64,000 nucleotides of DNA from contig NZ_JAKRFI010000001.1 of the NCBI RefSeq assembly GCF_022348165.1, forward strand, positions 744,001 to 808,000. The letters are read 5' to 3'. The position numbers and the translations under genes are program-made. A model generated the notes under the pieces. It was given only the letters and a program-made list of their open reading frames with translations, had not been told where the DNA came from and ran no database searches. This DNA comes from Halomonas sp. McH1-25 (GTDB taxonomy: Bacteria; Pseudomonadota; Gammaproteobacteria; Pseudomonadales; Halomonadaceae). Positions 48,013 through 58,905 of this stretch are shown one piece after another (the first letter of the stretch is position 1; every line of letters starts with the position of its first letter).

Positions 48013-48735
48013 CTAGCCTTCCGAAATCTCGACATCGGTCTCGCCATGCCAGGCTACGACAACGCCGTTAGGGTAGCGCAAGTCGATATAGCGAATCCGT
48101 GCCGATTGCTCGCCAAGTTGACGCTGCCAGGCAACCGCGAAGCGGGCCAGACGCGTATCGCGCTGATTACGGCCAAGCATGACCCAGACACCGTCATTGA
48201 CCTGAAAACGCCAGGCACCGCGATCTTCGAGACGCAGCTGAGTGACGTTCAGCCCCAATGGAGCCAGGCCGCTCTGTAACTGGTCGAGCAGCGCCAGGAC
48301 TTCTGCCCCGCTGCCCTCCGGTCCCGCCAGGTCGGGCAAATCGTCAGGAACCTCTACCTCGCCACGCCGGAAGGGAACGCCCCGCGGATTGAGCAGCAGG
48401 TCGTCGTTCCAGCGTGCGACCGGCTCCTGTTCGTAGAGTTCGAAGGTCAAGGCGTCGGGCCAATGGCGAGAAACCCTCACCTCGGCCAGCCAGTCGATGG
48501 CCCGCGCCTGTTCGCGCAGCGCCGCGATATCCACCGACAGCCATGTCTGGCCGCGCACCAGCGGTGCCAGTCGCTCTCTCAGGTAGTCGGCACTGACATA
48601 TTCCAGTTCACCGCGAATCGACACCCGCTCGACAGGCCGGTCCAGCCACAGCCACAGGGTCCGGCCACCGGCGCCCAGCAGAATAAACAGCAGAACCAGG
48701 CCAAGTAGCGAGCTGCGCGATCCGCCCGACGCCAT
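48013..48735 (-). CDS. ftsQ: Cell division protein FtsQ
   Basis: Bitopic divisome protein that binds FtsB and FtsL. The 240 residues have a short cytoplasmic tail, one transmembrane segment (SLLGLVLLFILLGAGGRTLW), a POTRA domain (VERVSIRGELEYVSADYLRE) and the FtsQ beta domain (RYIDLRYPNGVVVAW near the C-terminus). ATG 48735, four bases after the ddlB stop, is preferred over the longer frame, which overlaps ddlB by over 60 nt. Confidence 0.95.
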   Translation of the reverse strand: MASGGSRSSLLGLVLLFILLGAGGRTLWLWLDRPVERVSIRGELEYVSADYLRERLAPLVRGQTWLSVDIAALREQARAIDWLAEVRVSRHWPDALTFELYEQEPVARWNDDLLLNPRGVPFRRGEVEVPDDLPDLAGPEGSGAEVLALLDQLQSGLAPLGLNVTQLRLEDRGAWRFQVNDGVWVMLGRNQRDTRLARFAVAWQRQLGEQSARIRYIDLRYPNGVVVAWHGETDVEISEG

Positions 48736-48739
48736 TCTG

Positions 48740-49687
48740 TCAGCGCTCCAACGACGTAGCGAGAATGCGCAGTACCAACGCATCGAACCCAAGGCCGGCA
48801 TGCGCGGCCGACTGAGGCACCAGGCTATGGTCGGTCATCCCGGGGACGGTATTGATTTCAAGCAACCAGAACCGGCCCTGAGCATCGCGCATGACATCCA
48901 CTCTTCCCCAGCCCTGCCCACCGACCGCCTCGAACGCTTGGCGACATAGCCTTGCCAAGTCCTGTTCGGTGGGCGTATCGAGGCCGCAAGGTAGGTGATA
49001 GAGCGTCTCGTTGGAATGATACTTGGCTTCGTAGTCATAGAAACCACTCGGCACCTCGACACGGATGGCCGGCAAGTCGCTATCGCCAAGCAACGAGACG
49101 GTGTATTCCTCGCCGCGAATGAAGCGCTCGGCCATGACCGCCGCGTCATAGCGTGCAGCTTCACGGTAGGCGGACTTGAGCGCCTCGATGCTATCGACAA
49201 TCGTGATACCCAGCGTCGAGCCTTCATGCACCGGCTTGACGATCATCGGCAGTCCAAGGCGCTCGACGACCGTCGGCCAGTCTGCATCGGACGATAGCGT
49301 AATGCTTTCCGGCGTCGGCAGGCCGAGCGCCTGCCACACCTGCTTGGTGCGTTGCTTATCCATGCCGAGTGCCGAAGCCAGCACGCCGCTACCGGTGTAA
49401 GGAATGCCGAGCAGCTCCAACGCGCCCTGCAAGGTGCCGTCTTCTCCGCCCCGGCCATGCATGGCGATGAACACCCGATCCGGCGCCAGAGCCTCGAGGC
49501 CGCTCAGTCCGCCTGCCGCCAGATCGTACCCGCGAGCATCGACACCACTGCGCTGCAGAGACGCCAGCACGGCGGCGCCACTGACCAGGGACACTTCCCG
49601 TTCCGCCGAATTGCCGCCATACAGCACGACCACCCGGCCAAACTGGGCAGGACCCACTGCGTCACTTTCAAGCAGGTTGTGGCTCAT
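48740..49687 (-). CDS. ddlB: D-alanine--D-alanine ligase
   Basis: ATP-grasp ligase that makes D-Ala-D-Ala for peptidoglycan. The 315 residues show [19 protein letters not shown], the grasp-domain [11 protein letters not shown], the [12 protein letters not shown] segment and the catalytic [24 protein letters not shown] overlaps the murC stop by four bases. Confidence 0.96.
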   Translation of the reverse strand: MSHNLLESDAVGPAQFGRVVVLYGGNSAEREVSLVSGAAVLASLQRSGVDARGYDLAAGGLSGLEALAPDRVFIAMHGRGGEDGTLQGALELLGIPYTGSGVLASALGMDKQRTKQVWQALGLPTPESITLSSDADWPTVVERLGLPMIVKPVHEGSTLGITIVDSIEALKSAYREAARYDAAVMAERFIRGEEYTVSLLGDSDLPAIRVEVPSGFYDYEAKYHSNETLYHLPCGLDTPTEQDLARLCRQAFEAVGGQGWGRVDVMRDAQGRFWLLEINTVPGMTDHSLVPQSAAHAGLGFDALVLRILATSLER

Positions 49688-51168
49688 AGTTCCACCTCAT
49701 CAAGCCTAAGCCGGCTGGCCGCCAGCGAAATCGCAATGCCACCCACGTCTCCGGCCCCCTGGGCGATCAGGATGTCGCCGTCGCGCAGCACATGCGCCAG
49801 CAGCCTGGGCAACTCGCTCTTGTGCTCGACGAAGAGCGGGTCCACCTGGCCACGCTGGCGAATCGACCCTGCCAGGGTGCGCCCCTCGGCGCCGGGAATG
49901 GGCGCTTCCCCTGCGCTATAGACATCGAGCAGTAGCAAGGTATCGACACCGGACAACACGCGTACGAAGTCCTCGTAGAGATCGTGGGTGCGAGAATAAC
50001 GGTGCGGCTGATAGAGCATCACCAAACGGCGCTTTGGCCAACCCGCGCGAACGGCCCGGATCACCATCTCGACCTCACGCGGATGGTGGCCGTAATCATC
50101 GACCAGCATGACCTCACCGGCACCCTGCGGCAGCGAGTACTCACCATGCACCTGAAAACGACGCCCGACACCGGCGAAGCCGGCCAGGCCGCGCTGGATC
50201 GCTTCGTCGTCGACACCTGCGTCGGTTGCCACGGCAATGGCGGCCAGTGCGTTCTGGGCATTGTGCTCGCCGGGCATGGCCAAGCGTACCGCCAAGGGTG
50301 CATGCCCCTCGGGCCGTACTGCGGTGAACCGGATCTCCCCCGCTTCCTGAACGAAATCGGTGATCCGGTAGTCGGCATCCGGACTGAACCCATAGGTCAC
50401 GAACTGGCGCTGCACGCGGGGCAACAGGTTACGCACGTTGTCGTCGTCGAGACACAGCACGGCCATGCCGTAGAAGGGCAGATTGTGCAGAAACTCGATG
50501 AAGGTGTCCTTGAGCCTGGCGAAATCCCCGGCATAGGTCGCCATGTGATCGGCATCGATATTGGTGACGATCGCCATCATCGGTTGCAGATGCAGAAAGG
50601 AGGCATCCGACTCGTCGGCCTCGGCAACCAGATAGTCGCCTTCGCCGAGACGCGCATTGGTCCCTGCACTGGTCAGCTTGCCGCCAATGACGAATGTCGG
50701 ATCGAAGCCGCCTTCGGCGAGCAAGGTGGCCGTCAGACTGGTCGTGGTCGTCTTGCCATGGGTACCGGCCACGGCAATGCCATGCCGGAAGCGCATCAGC
50801 TCGGCCAACATCTCCGCACGCCTTACGACCGGCACGCGATGCTCGCGCGCCCAGGCGATTTCGGGATTGCTGGCATCCACCGCTGTCGACACCACGACGA
50901 CGTCGGCATTCTCGGCATTGCTCGTCTCATGCCCGATCTCGACACGAATGCCGCAATCACGCAGATGCGTGGTGACTGCCGACTCCTTGAGGTCGCTACC
51001 GCTGACCTGGTAGCCCTGGTTGGCCAGCACTTCGGCAATGCCGCACATTCCGGCCCCGCCGACACCGACAAAATGAATACGCTGGATACGGCGCATACCC
51101 AGGCCGTTGCCAATCTGTCCGACACGGCGTGCCTGGCCCGGCACGGAAGGAAATTCGCTATTGCTCAA
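49684..51168 (-). CDS. murC: UDP-N-acetylmuramate--L-alanine ligase
   Basis: Adds L-Ala to UDP-MurNAc in the cytoplasm. Motifs: [18 protein letters not shown] (UDP-binding), the P-loop [14 protein letters not shown] and [12 protein letters not shown]. The start is uncertain. The open frame has no ATG until 51096 (470 residues). TTG 51168, with GGAG seven bases upstream inside the end of murG, gives 494 residues, close to the E. coli length of 491, and is preferred; a GTG at 51144 is also possible. With the TTG start it overlaps murG by 11 nt. Confidence 0.93.
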   Translation of the reverse strand: MSNSEFPSVPGQARRVGQIGNGLGMRRIQRIHFVGVGGAGMCGIAEVLANQGYQVSGSDLKESAVTTHLRDCGIRVEIGHETSNAENADVVVVSTAVDASNPEIAWAREHRVPVVRRAEMLAELMRFRHGIAVAGTHGKTTTTSLTATLLAEGGFDPTFVIGGKLTSAGTNARLGEGDYLVAEADESDASFLHLQPMMAIVTNIDADHMATYAGDFARLKDTFIEFLHNLPFYGMAVLCLDDDNVRNLLPRVQRQFVTYGFSPDADYRITDFVQEAGEIRFTAVRPEGHAPLAVRLAMPGEHNAQNALAAIAVATDAGVDDEAIQRGLAGFAGVGRRFQVHGEYSLPQGAGEVMLVDDYGHHPREVEMVIRAVRAGWPKRRLVMLYQPHRYSRTHDLYEDFVRVLSGVDTLLLLDVYSAGEAPIPGAEGRTLAGSIRQRGQVDPLFVEHKSELPRLLAHVLRDGDILIAQGAGDVGGIAISLAASRLRLDEVEL

Positions 51169-52267
51169 AACCGATCTCCAAGCAACCCGCCACCAGGCGT
51201 TCGACGGCATCCAGGTGAGCACAGGCACGTGCGGCACCGGCCATGGTGGCGAGAACGTCAGGGTCGAGCACGGAGGCCAGCGTCTCGGCGAGGCCCTCCG
51301 CACTCAGAGTAGTCTGGGGTATCAGGCGTGCGGCACCGGCTTCGACCAGATGCCGGGCATTGGCCGTCTGGTGGTCGTCGACGGCATGCGGAAACGGGAC
51401 GAAAAGTGCCGGCTTGGCCGCAGCGGCGAGCTCGGCGACGGTCAACGCCCCCGCCCGGCATACCACCACATCGGCCCAATCGTAGGCGGCCGCCATATCG
51501 TCGATGAAATCGCTGACCTCGGCCTCGACATGGGCCTTGTCATAGCCCTGTCGCGTCGCCTCTTCCTTACCGCGACCGGCCTGATGGCGAACCTCGGGAC
51601 GCTGCATGTCATCCACCCGCGCCAGCGCGTTGGGCAGGCACTCGTTGAGTGCTACGGCCCCCAGCGATCCGCCCACCACCAACAGCCGTAAGCGGCGGCC
51701 CCGCATGGCCTCGGCTCGGCGGGGTGCAATGCCCAGCGCAGCGATGTCATCGCGCACGGGGTTGCCGATGACGACCTCCCGATGGGCCTTGCCTGCCTTG
51801 CGAAAGGCCCCAGGAAACGCGGCATACACGCGCGTCGCCAGGCGGGATAGCGCCTGATTGGTCATGCCGGCGACCGCGTTCTGTTCATGGATGACCAAGG
51901 GACGCCGCGACAGCCAGGCCGCCAGGCCACCAGGCCCGCTGGCGAAACCGCCCAGACCGACGACCAGCTGCGGATCGTAGCGCTCGATGATGCGGCGCGC
52001 CTGCACGATGGCCCGGGTCAGTCTTCCGGGCGCGGTCAGCCACCCCGCGGCCCCATTGCCACGCAGCCCGGCCACATCGATACAGTGAAGTGGAATGCCC
52101 GCCTCGGGGACCAGCCGATTCTCGATCCCCCGTGGGCTGCCCAGCCACTCGACAGCGACTCCCTTTGCCTGCAGGGCACGCGCCAGCGACAAGGCCGGGA
52201 TCACGTGCCCTCCAGTTCCGCCGGCCATGATCAAGGCCCGGCGCGGCTGGACTGACTGAGTTTTCAC
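51158..52267 (-). CDS. murG: Lipid II synthase (UDP-GlcNAc transferase)
   Basis: Transfers GlcNAc to lipid I on the inner face of the membrane. The 369 residues carry the [18 protein letters not shown]-terminal G-loop, [23 protein letters not shown] and, in the C-domain, [13 protein letters not shown] and [15 protein letters not shown]. It overlaps ftsW by four bases. Confidence 0.97.
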   Translation of the reverse strand: MKTQSVQPRRALIMAGGTGGHVIPALSLARALQAKGVAVEWLGSPRGIENRLVPEAGIPLHCIDVAGLRGNGAAGWLTAPGRLTRAIVQARRIIERYDPQLVVGLGGFASGPGGLAAWLSRRPLVIHEQNAVAGMTNQALSRLATRVYAAFPGAFRKAGKAHREVVIGNPVRDDIAALGIAPRRAEAMRGRRLRLLVVGGSLGAVALNECLPNALARVDDMQRPEVRHQAGRGKEEATRQGYDKAHVEAEVSDFIDDMAAAYDWADVVVCRAGALTVAELAAAAKPALFVPFPHAVDDHQTANARHLVEAGAARLIPQTTLSAEGLAETLASVLDPDVLATMAGAARACAHLDAVERLVAGCLEIGFEQ

Positions 52268-53460
52268 TGCAATGCCACTCCCTGTACCCGTTTGGCCGGT
52301 TTCGGGGCCGGCGCCTGGCGACGTTGGCGTGTCTCGCTATCGACACGCAGCAACAGAGCCACCATGACGCAACTGACCACCAGACTGGACCCCCCATAGC
52401 TCAGCAAGGGCAAGGTCAACCCCTTGGTCGGCAGAATGCCGGTACTCACACCGATGTTGATGAAGGCCTGGGCACCGAAGACCAACCCGATACCGTAGCT
52501 GAGATACGCGGCGAACGGCAATCGCTGCAGTTCCGCCTGCCGACCGATGTGCAGCGCGCGATAGACCAGCAACGCGAACAGACCGACCACGGCAATGGCC
52601 CCAACCAGCCCCAGCTCTTCGGCAATCACGGCGAATACGAAGTCGGTGTGGGCCTCGGGCAGATAGAACAGCTTCTGGACGCTGTCACCCAGCCCCAGCC
52701 CCAGCCAGTGGCCCCGCCCATAGGCGATCAGCGCCTGGGTCAGCTGATATCCCGAGTCGTACATGTCGGCCCACGGGTCGGCAAAGCTGGTGATGCGCTC
52801 GAGCCGGTAGGGCTCGGCGATGGCGATATAGCCCCCCAGCGCCAGCACCACGCTGAGCAACAGGATGAAACGGATCATCGGGGCGCCCGCCAGCAACAGC
52901 ATGCCCATCACACAGCCGGTCATCACCACCAAGGCGCCGTAGTCGGGTTCGAGAATCAGCAGCACGCCCATTGGCATCAGGATGATCAACGGCTTGAGAA
53001 ACTCCCACCAGGACTTGCGCACGCCGGGTAAAAAACGTTCCAAATAGCCGGCGACATAGACGATGAGGAAGAGCTTGGCCACTTCCGAGGCCTGGATATT
53101 GATCGGTCCCAGCGGAATCCAGCGCTTGCTGCCATTGACCTCGGTACCGACGATCAATACGGCAATCAACAGGAAAAATCCGGCCAACAGTAACCAGGGG
53201 CCGTTGCGTTGCCATGCCGCCAACGGCACATACAACACTCCCACCGCCACCAGGCTGGCGATGAGTACGAACACCCCATGACGGATGCCATAATAGAAAG
53301 GATTGCCAGTCAGCCCGGTCGCCACTTCGGTCGAGGCAGAGGTAACCATGACCAGTCCGACCAGCAGCAGCGCTACGGCTGCCAGCAGCAACCAGCCATC
53401 GAAGGGCTGTCCTTGGGTAGACAGGCGCCGCCTCATACGCTGTAGACGACTCGATGTCAT
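52264..53460 (-). CDS. ftsW: Peptidoglycan glycosyltransferase FtsW
   Basis: SEDS-family septal glycosyltransferase working with FtsI. From ATG 53460 (ATGA overlap with murD) the protein has 398 residues with about ten transmembrane segments; SEDS motifs include GSKRWIPLGPINIQASEVAKL, the EPDYGALVV segment carrying the catalytic Asp region, and GILPTKGLTLPLLSYGGSS. The open frame continues far upstream inside murD, but that part is out of phase with any homology. Confidence 0.96.
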   Translation of the reverse strand: MTSSRLQRMRRRLSTQGQPFDGWLLLAAVALLLVGLVMVTSASTEVATGLTGNPFYYGIRHGVFVLIASLVAVGVLYVPLAAWQRNGPWLLLAGFFLLIAVLIVGTEVNGSKRWIPLGPINIQASEVAKLFLIVYVAGYLERFLPGVRKSWWEFLKPLIILMPMGVLLILEPDYGALVVMTGCVMGMLLLAGAPMIRFILLLSVVLALGGYIAIAEPYRLERITSFADPWADMYDSGYQLTQALIAYGRGHWLGLGLGDSVQKLFYLPEAHTDFVFAVIAEELGLVGAIAVVGLFALLVYRALHIGRQAELQRLPFAAYLSYGIGLVFGAQAFINIGVSTGILPTKGLTLPLLSYGGSSLVVSCVMVALLLRVDSETRQRRQAPAPKPAKRVQGVALQ

Positions 53461-54848
53461 GCGCCCTCCTGCCGAGTTGCCAGATAGCGTTCCACCCATG
53501 CCTGGAACGCTTCGCCCCGAGCCATGTAATTGACGAACTGATCGAGGCTCGCACAGGCCGGCGACAGCAGAACGCAATCCCCAGGCTGGGCAATGGAGGC
53601 CGCGCGCTCGAGGGCTTGCACCAGAGTGTCCTGACGAACGACGGGGACACTGCGTGAAAGCGCCTCGACCAGACGTGGCGCATCGGCGCCGAACACAATG
53701 GCTTCCCGCGCATGGCGAGCCAGCGGCTCGGCCAGCGGCGTGAAATCGGCGCCCTTGCCGACGCCACCACCCAACCAGATCAGCTTGCCTTCGAGGGTAG
53801 CGCCCAGGCCATCGATCGCTGCCAGGGTGGCACCGACATTGGTCCCCTTGGAATCGTTGACCCAGCGCACGCCATCGGCTGCGCCCACCAGCTGACCGCG
53901 GTGCGGCAGGCCCGGAAAGCGCGCCAGTACGCGCCGCATGGCTTCCATGGGCAACCCGAGGCGTGTACCCATGGCCAGTGCCGCCAGCACATTGGCCTGA
54001 TTGTGCCGGCCGGGCAAACGCAGCTCGTCCACCGCCATCAACGGCCGGGCGCCATGCATGAGCCAAGGCGCCTTGCCTCCACCGTCATCATGCACGGCAA
54101 TTCCCCATTGCGGACCTTGGGGCGACTTCGTGGTAAAGCGGTCGACCGGCAAGTCGTCGTTGTCGGGCCAGGTCAGGCGATCTTCGGCATTGACGACGGC
54201 ATGCTGCGCGCCACGAAAGATACCCAGCTTGGCGGCACGATAGCCGGCCATGTCACCATGCCGGTCGAGATGATCTTCCGACAGGTTGAGAAACGCCGCG
54301 GTCGTCGCCCCCAGGCAGGGCGTCGTTTCGAGCTGGAAACTCGACAATTCGAGCACGAAGAGCTCGGCATCGGGTTGGGCATGCAGCAGGTCGAGGGCGG
54401 GCGTGCCCAGATTTCCACCCACCGCTGCACGAACACCAGCCTCGCGTGCCATCTCGCCAAGCAGCGTGGTGACGGTCGACTTGGCATTGGCGCCGGTAAT
54501 GGCCGCGATCGGCGCATGGCAGGCGCGTTTGAACAAGGCAATCTCGCCCACGACTCTCGGTGTCGCACCTTGCTGCGAACGCTGCCAGATCGGCGCCAAG
54601 CCGGGTGAGCGAGGATCGACGCCGGGACTCAGCACGATCTCGTCGAACGCCTCGAGATCGATCGATGAGAGCGCACCGCAATGCACCGCCACGCCAGGAT
54701 GCTCACGCCGGAATGCGTCGAGCCCTGGCGGGTCCCGACGAGTATCGGCCACCATGAAGGAAACGCCTTGGCGCGTCAGGTGGCGTGCTATCGCCTGCCC
54801 CGACACACCCAGCCCGACGACCAGCGTTTGTCCGCGCGTCAACATCAC
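53457..54848 (-). CDS. murD: UDP-N-acetylmuramoylalanine--D-glutamate ligase
   Basis: Adds D-Glu to UDP-MurNAc-L-Ala. The 463 residues include TLVVGLGVSGQAIARHL, the P-loop AITGANAKSTVTTLL (with the uncommon ANAKST in place of TNGKST, a variant seen in several gammaproteobacterial MurD proteins), NLSEDHLDRHG and VRWVNDSKGTNVGAT. Start ATG 54848 is 67 nt after the mraY stop. Confidence 0.95.
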   Translation of the reverse strand: MMLTRGQTLVVGLGVSGQAIARHLTRQGVSFMVADTRRDPPGLDAFRREHPGVAVHCGALSSIDLEAFDEIVLSPGVDPRSPGLAPIWQRSQQGATPRVVGEIALFKRACHAPIAAITGANAKSTVTTLLGEMAREAGVRAAVGGNLGTPALDLLHAQPDAELFVLELSSFQLETTPCLGATTAAFLNLSEDHLDRHGDMAGYRAAKLGIFRGAQHAVVNAEDRLTWPDNDDLPVDRFTTKSPQGPQWGIAVHDDGGGKAPWLMHGARPLMAVDELRLPGRHNQANVLAALAMGTRLGLPMEAMRRVLARFPGLPHRGQLVGAADGVRWVNDSKGTNVGATLAAIDGLGATLEGKLIWLGGGVGKGADFTPLAEPLARHAREAIVFGADAPRLVEALSRSVPVVRQDTLVQALERAASIAQPGDCVLLSPACASLDQFVNYMARGEAFQAWVERYLATRQEGA

Positions 54849-54915
54849 ACCTCAAGCGATCAGTTCGAAAAAAGCCACGTTATCATGCCCGCCCTCTTTC
54901 ACAACGGGCCGGACA

Positions 54916-55998
54916 TCAACGAATCTTCAGGGTTGCCAGTCCCATCAGCACCAGCACGACGGTGATGATCCAGAACCGGACGATGACGCGCGGTTCGGGC
55001 CAACCCTTGAGCTCGAAATGGTGATGCAAGGGCGCCATGCGGAAAATACGCCGCCCGGTCAGCTTGTAGGAACCGACCTGAAGGATGACCGACACGGTTT
55101 CCATGACGAAGACGCCACCCATCACGAACAGCACGATTTCCTGGCGTACGATGACCGCCACGATACCGAGGGCAGCGCCCAGTGCCAGCGCTCCCACGTC
55201 GCCCATGAACACCTGCGCGGGATAGGTGTTGAACCACAAGAACCCCAGTCCCGCGCCTGCTATCGTGCCACAGAACACCGCCAGTTCACCGGCACCGGGA
55301 ACCATGGGAATATGCAGATACTCGGCGAATACCGCATTGCCGCTGGCATAGGCGAACACCGCCAGCCCCATTGCCACCATGACGGTCGGCATGATCGCCA
55401 GCCCATCGAGTCCGTCGGTCAGGTTGACGGCGTTGGAGCTACCCACGATGACCAAATAGGTGAGTACGATGTAGAACAGCCCGAGCTGGATCACCACCTC
55501 CTTGAAGAGCGGCACGATCAGGCTGGTCTCCACCGGGCTGGCCGCCGTGTAGTAGAGCACCACCGCCGCCCCGATGCCGAGCACGGTCTGCCAGAAGTAC
55601 TTCCAGCGTGCCGGCAAGCCGCGCGGGTTCTTCTCGACCACCTTGCGATAATCGTCGACCCAACCGATGGCGCCGAAGCCCAGCGTCACGATCAGCACCA
55701 GCCAGACATAGTGGTTGTCCAGGTCGCCCCACAGCAACGTACTGATCGCCATGGCCATCAGAATCATGGCCCCGCCCATGGTAGGCGTACCCGCCTTGGA
55801 GAGGTGGGACTGGGGACCGTCGTCGCGCACGGCCTGGCCGATCTGGCGCTCCACCAGGCGACGAATCATCATCGGCCCAAACCACAGACACAGCAATAAC
55901 GCGGTCAGCGTGCCAAGAATGACGCGAAGGGTCAGGTAATCGAAGACGGTAAAAGCGTTTTGATACTGTGCAAGAAATTCAGCCAGATAAAGCAGCAT
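54916..55998 (-). CDS. mraY: Phospho-MurNAc-pentapeptide transferase
   Basis: Makes lipid I on undecaprenyl phosphate in the inner membrane. From ATG 55998 (AAGGTGA upstream) the protein has 360 residues, identical to the usual length, with about ten transmembrane segments, the Asp pair in [31 protein letters not shown] and the histidine motif [11 protein letters not shown]. The 10-nt gap after murF supports this start. Confidence 0.97.
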   Translation of the reverse strand: MLLYLAEFLAQYQNAFTVFDYLTLRVILGTLTALLLCLWFGPMMIRRLVERQIGQAVRDDGPQSHLSKAGTPTMGGAMILMAMAISTLLWGDLDNHYVWLVLIVTLGFGAIGWVDDYRKVVEKNPRGLPARWKYFWQTVLGIGAAVVLYYTAASPVETSLIVPLFKEVVIQLGLFYIVLTYLVIVGSSNAVNLTDGLDGLAIMPTVMVAMGLAVFAYASGNAVFAEYLHIPMVPGAGELAVFCGTIAGAGLGFLWFNTYPAQVFMGDVGALALGAALGIVAVIVRQEIVLFVMGGVFVMETVSVILQVGSYKLTGRRIFRMAPLHHHFELKGWPEPRVIVRFWIITVVLVLMGLATLKIR

Positions 55999-56008
55999 GT
56001 TATAGCGT

Positions 56009-57376
56009 TCACCTTGATGCATCCGCGCGCAGTTCGGCGACCAGTCGCTCCATACCGGCGCTGCGCGAGCCCTTGACCAGCACGCTGGCCCCTGACGGCA
56101 GATGGTCTTGGGCATGGCGCAAAAGCGCGTCCCAGTTGGTAAAATGACACCCTGACTCTCCGAAGGCACGAGCCGCCGGCTCGGCCAGAGGGCCCAGAGT
56201 TCCCAGAAAATCGATACCACGCTCACGGGCATAATGCCCGATCTCGGCATGCAGCGCGTCTGCCGCCCCACCGAGCTCCCCCATGCCGCCCAGGAAACAC
56301 CAGCGCGGCCCCGGCATTTGCGCCAGTACGTCCAATGCTGCCTTCACTGCGCCGGGATTGGCATTGTAGGTGTCGTCCAGCAGCCTACTGCCGCGGCGCC
56401 CCTCGACCAGGGCCAGCCTGCCCGGCATGGCCTGGAGTTCGTTAAGGGCAGCAATCACGTCGCCGACCGGCACTTCGAGCGCCAACGCCGCCGCCGAGGC
56501 CGCCAGCGCATTGCTCACGTTGTGCTTGCCGAACAGGCCGAGCTGCACCCTTCCCAGCGGTTTTCCTTCTTGAACCAGCGTAAAAGCGTAACGTCCGACA
56601 TCGTCGTGAATCATATCGCGCGCCTGGACTCGCGCATCCGCCGACAGGCCAAAATCCACGATACGCCGCTGACCGGCCAGGCGTTGCCAGAACGGATGGA
56701 AAGCGTCGTCACGGTTGAGCACCGCCACCCCCTCCGGCGCCAGCCCTGCGAGGATTTCCCCTTTGGCCTGGGCAATCTGCCCCATGCCCCCGAACTCGCC
56801 GACATGCGCCCCGGTAACGTTGGTAATCACGGCCACCTGGGGACGGGCCAGCATCGTCGTCCAGGCAATCTCGCCCAAATGGTTGGCGCCCAGTTCGATT
56901 ACCGCATATCGATGTGCCTGGCTGAGCCCCAATAGGGTAAGCGGCGCCCCGATATCATTATTGAGATTGCCTCGCGTCGCCAAGGTCTCGCCGCATCGCC
57001 GTAGAATGGCAGCCAGCATTTCCTTGACCGTCGTCTTGCCGCTGTTGCCGGTGACCGCCACCAGCGGCCCACCCCAGGCCAGGCGACGCGCCTGCGCCAG
57101 GATGCCCAGCGCCAGACGGGTATCGGCCACCTCGATCTGGGGCAGGCTATCATCGATCGGTCGCGACACGATGGCAGCCACGGCGCCGGCGTCACGCGCC
57201 TGGGCCAAAAAGTCGTGGGCATCGAAACGCTCGCCACACAGTGCCAGGAATACATCACCGGGTTTCAAGGTGCGTGTGTCGGTCGTTACGGCACCGGCCA
57301 ACCGGTCTTCGCCATGCCACTCTGCCCCCAGCGCTGCGGCAATCGCGGCCAGGCTATCCAGTCCGCTATCGCTCAT
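56009..57376 (-). CDS. murF: UDP-MurNAc-tripeptide--D-Ala-D-Ala ligase
   Basis: Adds D-Ala-D-Ala, the product of DdlB, to the muropeptide precursor. The 455 residues show the P-loop [41 protein letters not shown] and [15 protein letters not shown]. It overlaps murE by four bases. Confidence 0.97.
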   Translation of the reverse strand: MSDSGLDSLAAIAAALGAEWHGEDRLAGAVTTDTRTLKPGDVFLALCGERFDAHDFLAQARDAGAVAAIVSRPIDDSLPQIEVADTRLALGILAQARRLAWGGPLVAVTGNSGKTTVKEMLAAILRRCGETLATRGNLNNDIGAPLTLLGLSQAHRYAVIELGANHLGEIAWTTMLARPQVAVITNVTGAHVGEFGGMGQIAQAKGEILAGLAPEGVAVLNRDDAFHPFWQRLAGQRRIVDFGLSADARVQARDMIHDDVGRYAFTLVQEGKPLGRVQLGLFGKHNVSNALAASAAALALEVPVGDVIAALNELQAMPGRLALVEGRRGSRLLDDTYNANPGAVKAALDVLAQMPGPRWCFLGGMGELGGAADALHAEIGHYARERGIDFLGTLGPLAEPAARAFGESGCHFTNWDALLRHAQDHLPSGASVLVKGSRSAGMERLVAELRADASR

Positions 57377-58905
57377 GCGTTACCCTCGCGTGATTGCAGG
57401 GCTGCCTCGGCGCACCCGGTGTCCGAGAACGGTAGACGCCGCCCCTGGATTTCCTGATAGGTCTCGTGCCCCTTGCCGGCAATCAGGATGACATCCTCCG
57501 GCCCCGCCCCGGTAATGACTTTGGCGATGGCGTCGCCACGCCCGCCGATACACCAGGCACGCGTCTGCGCCTCGGGCGACAATCCTGCCATGATCTGCTC
57601 ACGGATGGCTGCCGGATCTTCGCTTCGCGGGTTATCGTCGCTGATCACGACGTGATCGGCCAGCGGTTCGACGGCCTGCGCCATCAACGGACGCTTGCCG
57701 GCATCACGATCGCCGCCGCAGCCGAACAGGCACCATAACCTCGCCTGCCGGGGCAAATGATCGCGCAATGCCGACAAAGCGTTGTGCAATGCGTCGGGGG
57801 TATGGGCGTAGTCGACGATGACGCTGGGCAGCCCCGGCCGGGTGGTAATTTGCATTCGGCCTGGTACGGGCGTCAGGACATTGGCGGCCTCGCATAGCGC
57901 ATCGAGCGATTCGCCCAGGCCATACAGGACGGCCATGGCCAGCAGTACGTTATCCAGGTTGAAGCGACCCATGAGGCCGAGTTCAAGGGCCCGTTCACCG
58001 TCCGGCGTGGCAATCAGCACACGCTGCCCCGAGGCATGCGGCTGCCAGTCGAGCACCCGCAGCGTGGTGGCTTCCTGACGACCGGTGGCCAGTACGCGTA
58101 CGCCTTCCGGCAGTCCGGCCAGCATCAGGCGTGACAGTGCATCGTCGCCGTTGACCACGGCCAACTCGAGTTCGGGTCGCCGGAACAGGCGCGCTTTGGC
58201 CGCCGCATAGGCCGCCATGCTGCCGTGATAGTCGAGATGATCGCGCGATAGATTGGTAAATACGGCCGTACCGAGACGACAGCCGGCCAGGCGCTCCTGC
58301 ATCAACGCATGCGACGAGACCTCCATGGCCACGCGCCGGATGCCGCTGGCAGCCATGCGGCCCAGCATCCATTGCAGTTCGAGGGGGCCCGGCGTAGTGA
58401 GCCCACTGTCGGTCAGCCGTCCCGGCCGCCCCCAGCCCAGCGTACCGATTACGCCGGCGGGACGGCCCAGCGACTCGCTCAACGCGGCGATGTAATGCGT
58501 GACGGAACTCTTGCCGTTGGTCCCGGTCACGCCGATCAGCTCCAGGGAATCGGGAACGGCGAACAATGTTCGGCCCAACTCTCCTAGCCGCCCCGCCAGG
58601 CCGGGAAGCGCCAGCACCCGTTCGTCGCTTGGCAATGCCGCGTCGCCGGCCGCTGTATCGGGCACTTCGGCCAACACCAGGTATGCTCCGTCGGCCAGTG
58701 CCTGGCTGACGAACCGACGTCCATCGACCTGGACCCCGGGGACGGCCACAAAGATCGCCGGCAGCTCGCTTTCCGCCACCTCACGACTATCCCGGCATAG
58801 ACGCAACGCCGCTGCGGACAACGTCCGGCCAACATCGGGCAGCGGCATGCCGGGCCATAATTCGGAGATAGCTTGCCACAGGCGGTCACCGTCGATCTGA
58901 ATCAC
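57373..58905 (-). CDS. murE: UDP-MurNAc-L-Ala-D-Glu--meso-diaminopimelate ligase
   Basis: Adds the third residue of the stem peptide. The 510 residues include the P-loop GVTGTNGKSSVTHY, NLSRDHLDYHGSMAAY, DYAHTPDALHNAL and DDNPRSEDP; the DNPR motif marks meso-diaminopimelate as substrate. It overlaps both ftsI and murF by four bases. Confidence 0.97.
   Translation of the reverse strand: MIQIDGDRLWQAISELWPGMPLPDVGRTLSAAALRLCRDSREVAESELPAIFVAVPGVQVDGRRFVSQALADGAYLVLAEVPDTAAGDAALPSDERVLALPGLAGRLGELGRTLFAVPDSLELIGVTGTNGKSSVTHYIAALSESLGRPAGVIGTLGWGRPGRLTDSGLTTPGPLELQWMLGRMAASGIRRVAMEVSSHALMQERLAGCRLGTAVFTNLSRDHLDYHGSMAAYAAAKARLFRRPELELAVVNGDDALSRLMLAGLPEGVRVLATGRQEATTLRVLDWQPHASGQRVLIATPDGERALELGLMGRFNLDNVLLAMAVLYGLGESLDALCEAANVLTPVPGRMQITTRPGLPSVIVDYAHTPDALHNALSALRDHLPRQARLWCLFGCGGDRDAGKRPLMAQAVEPLADHVVISDDNPRSEDPAAIREQIMAGLSPEAQTRAWCIGGRGDAIAKVITGAGPEDVILIAGKGHETYQEIQGRRLPFSDTGCAEAALQSREGNA

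Noticed and set aside
49984-51312. 442-codon plus-strand frame across murC
   Set aside because: Antisense of murC motifs; no independent support.
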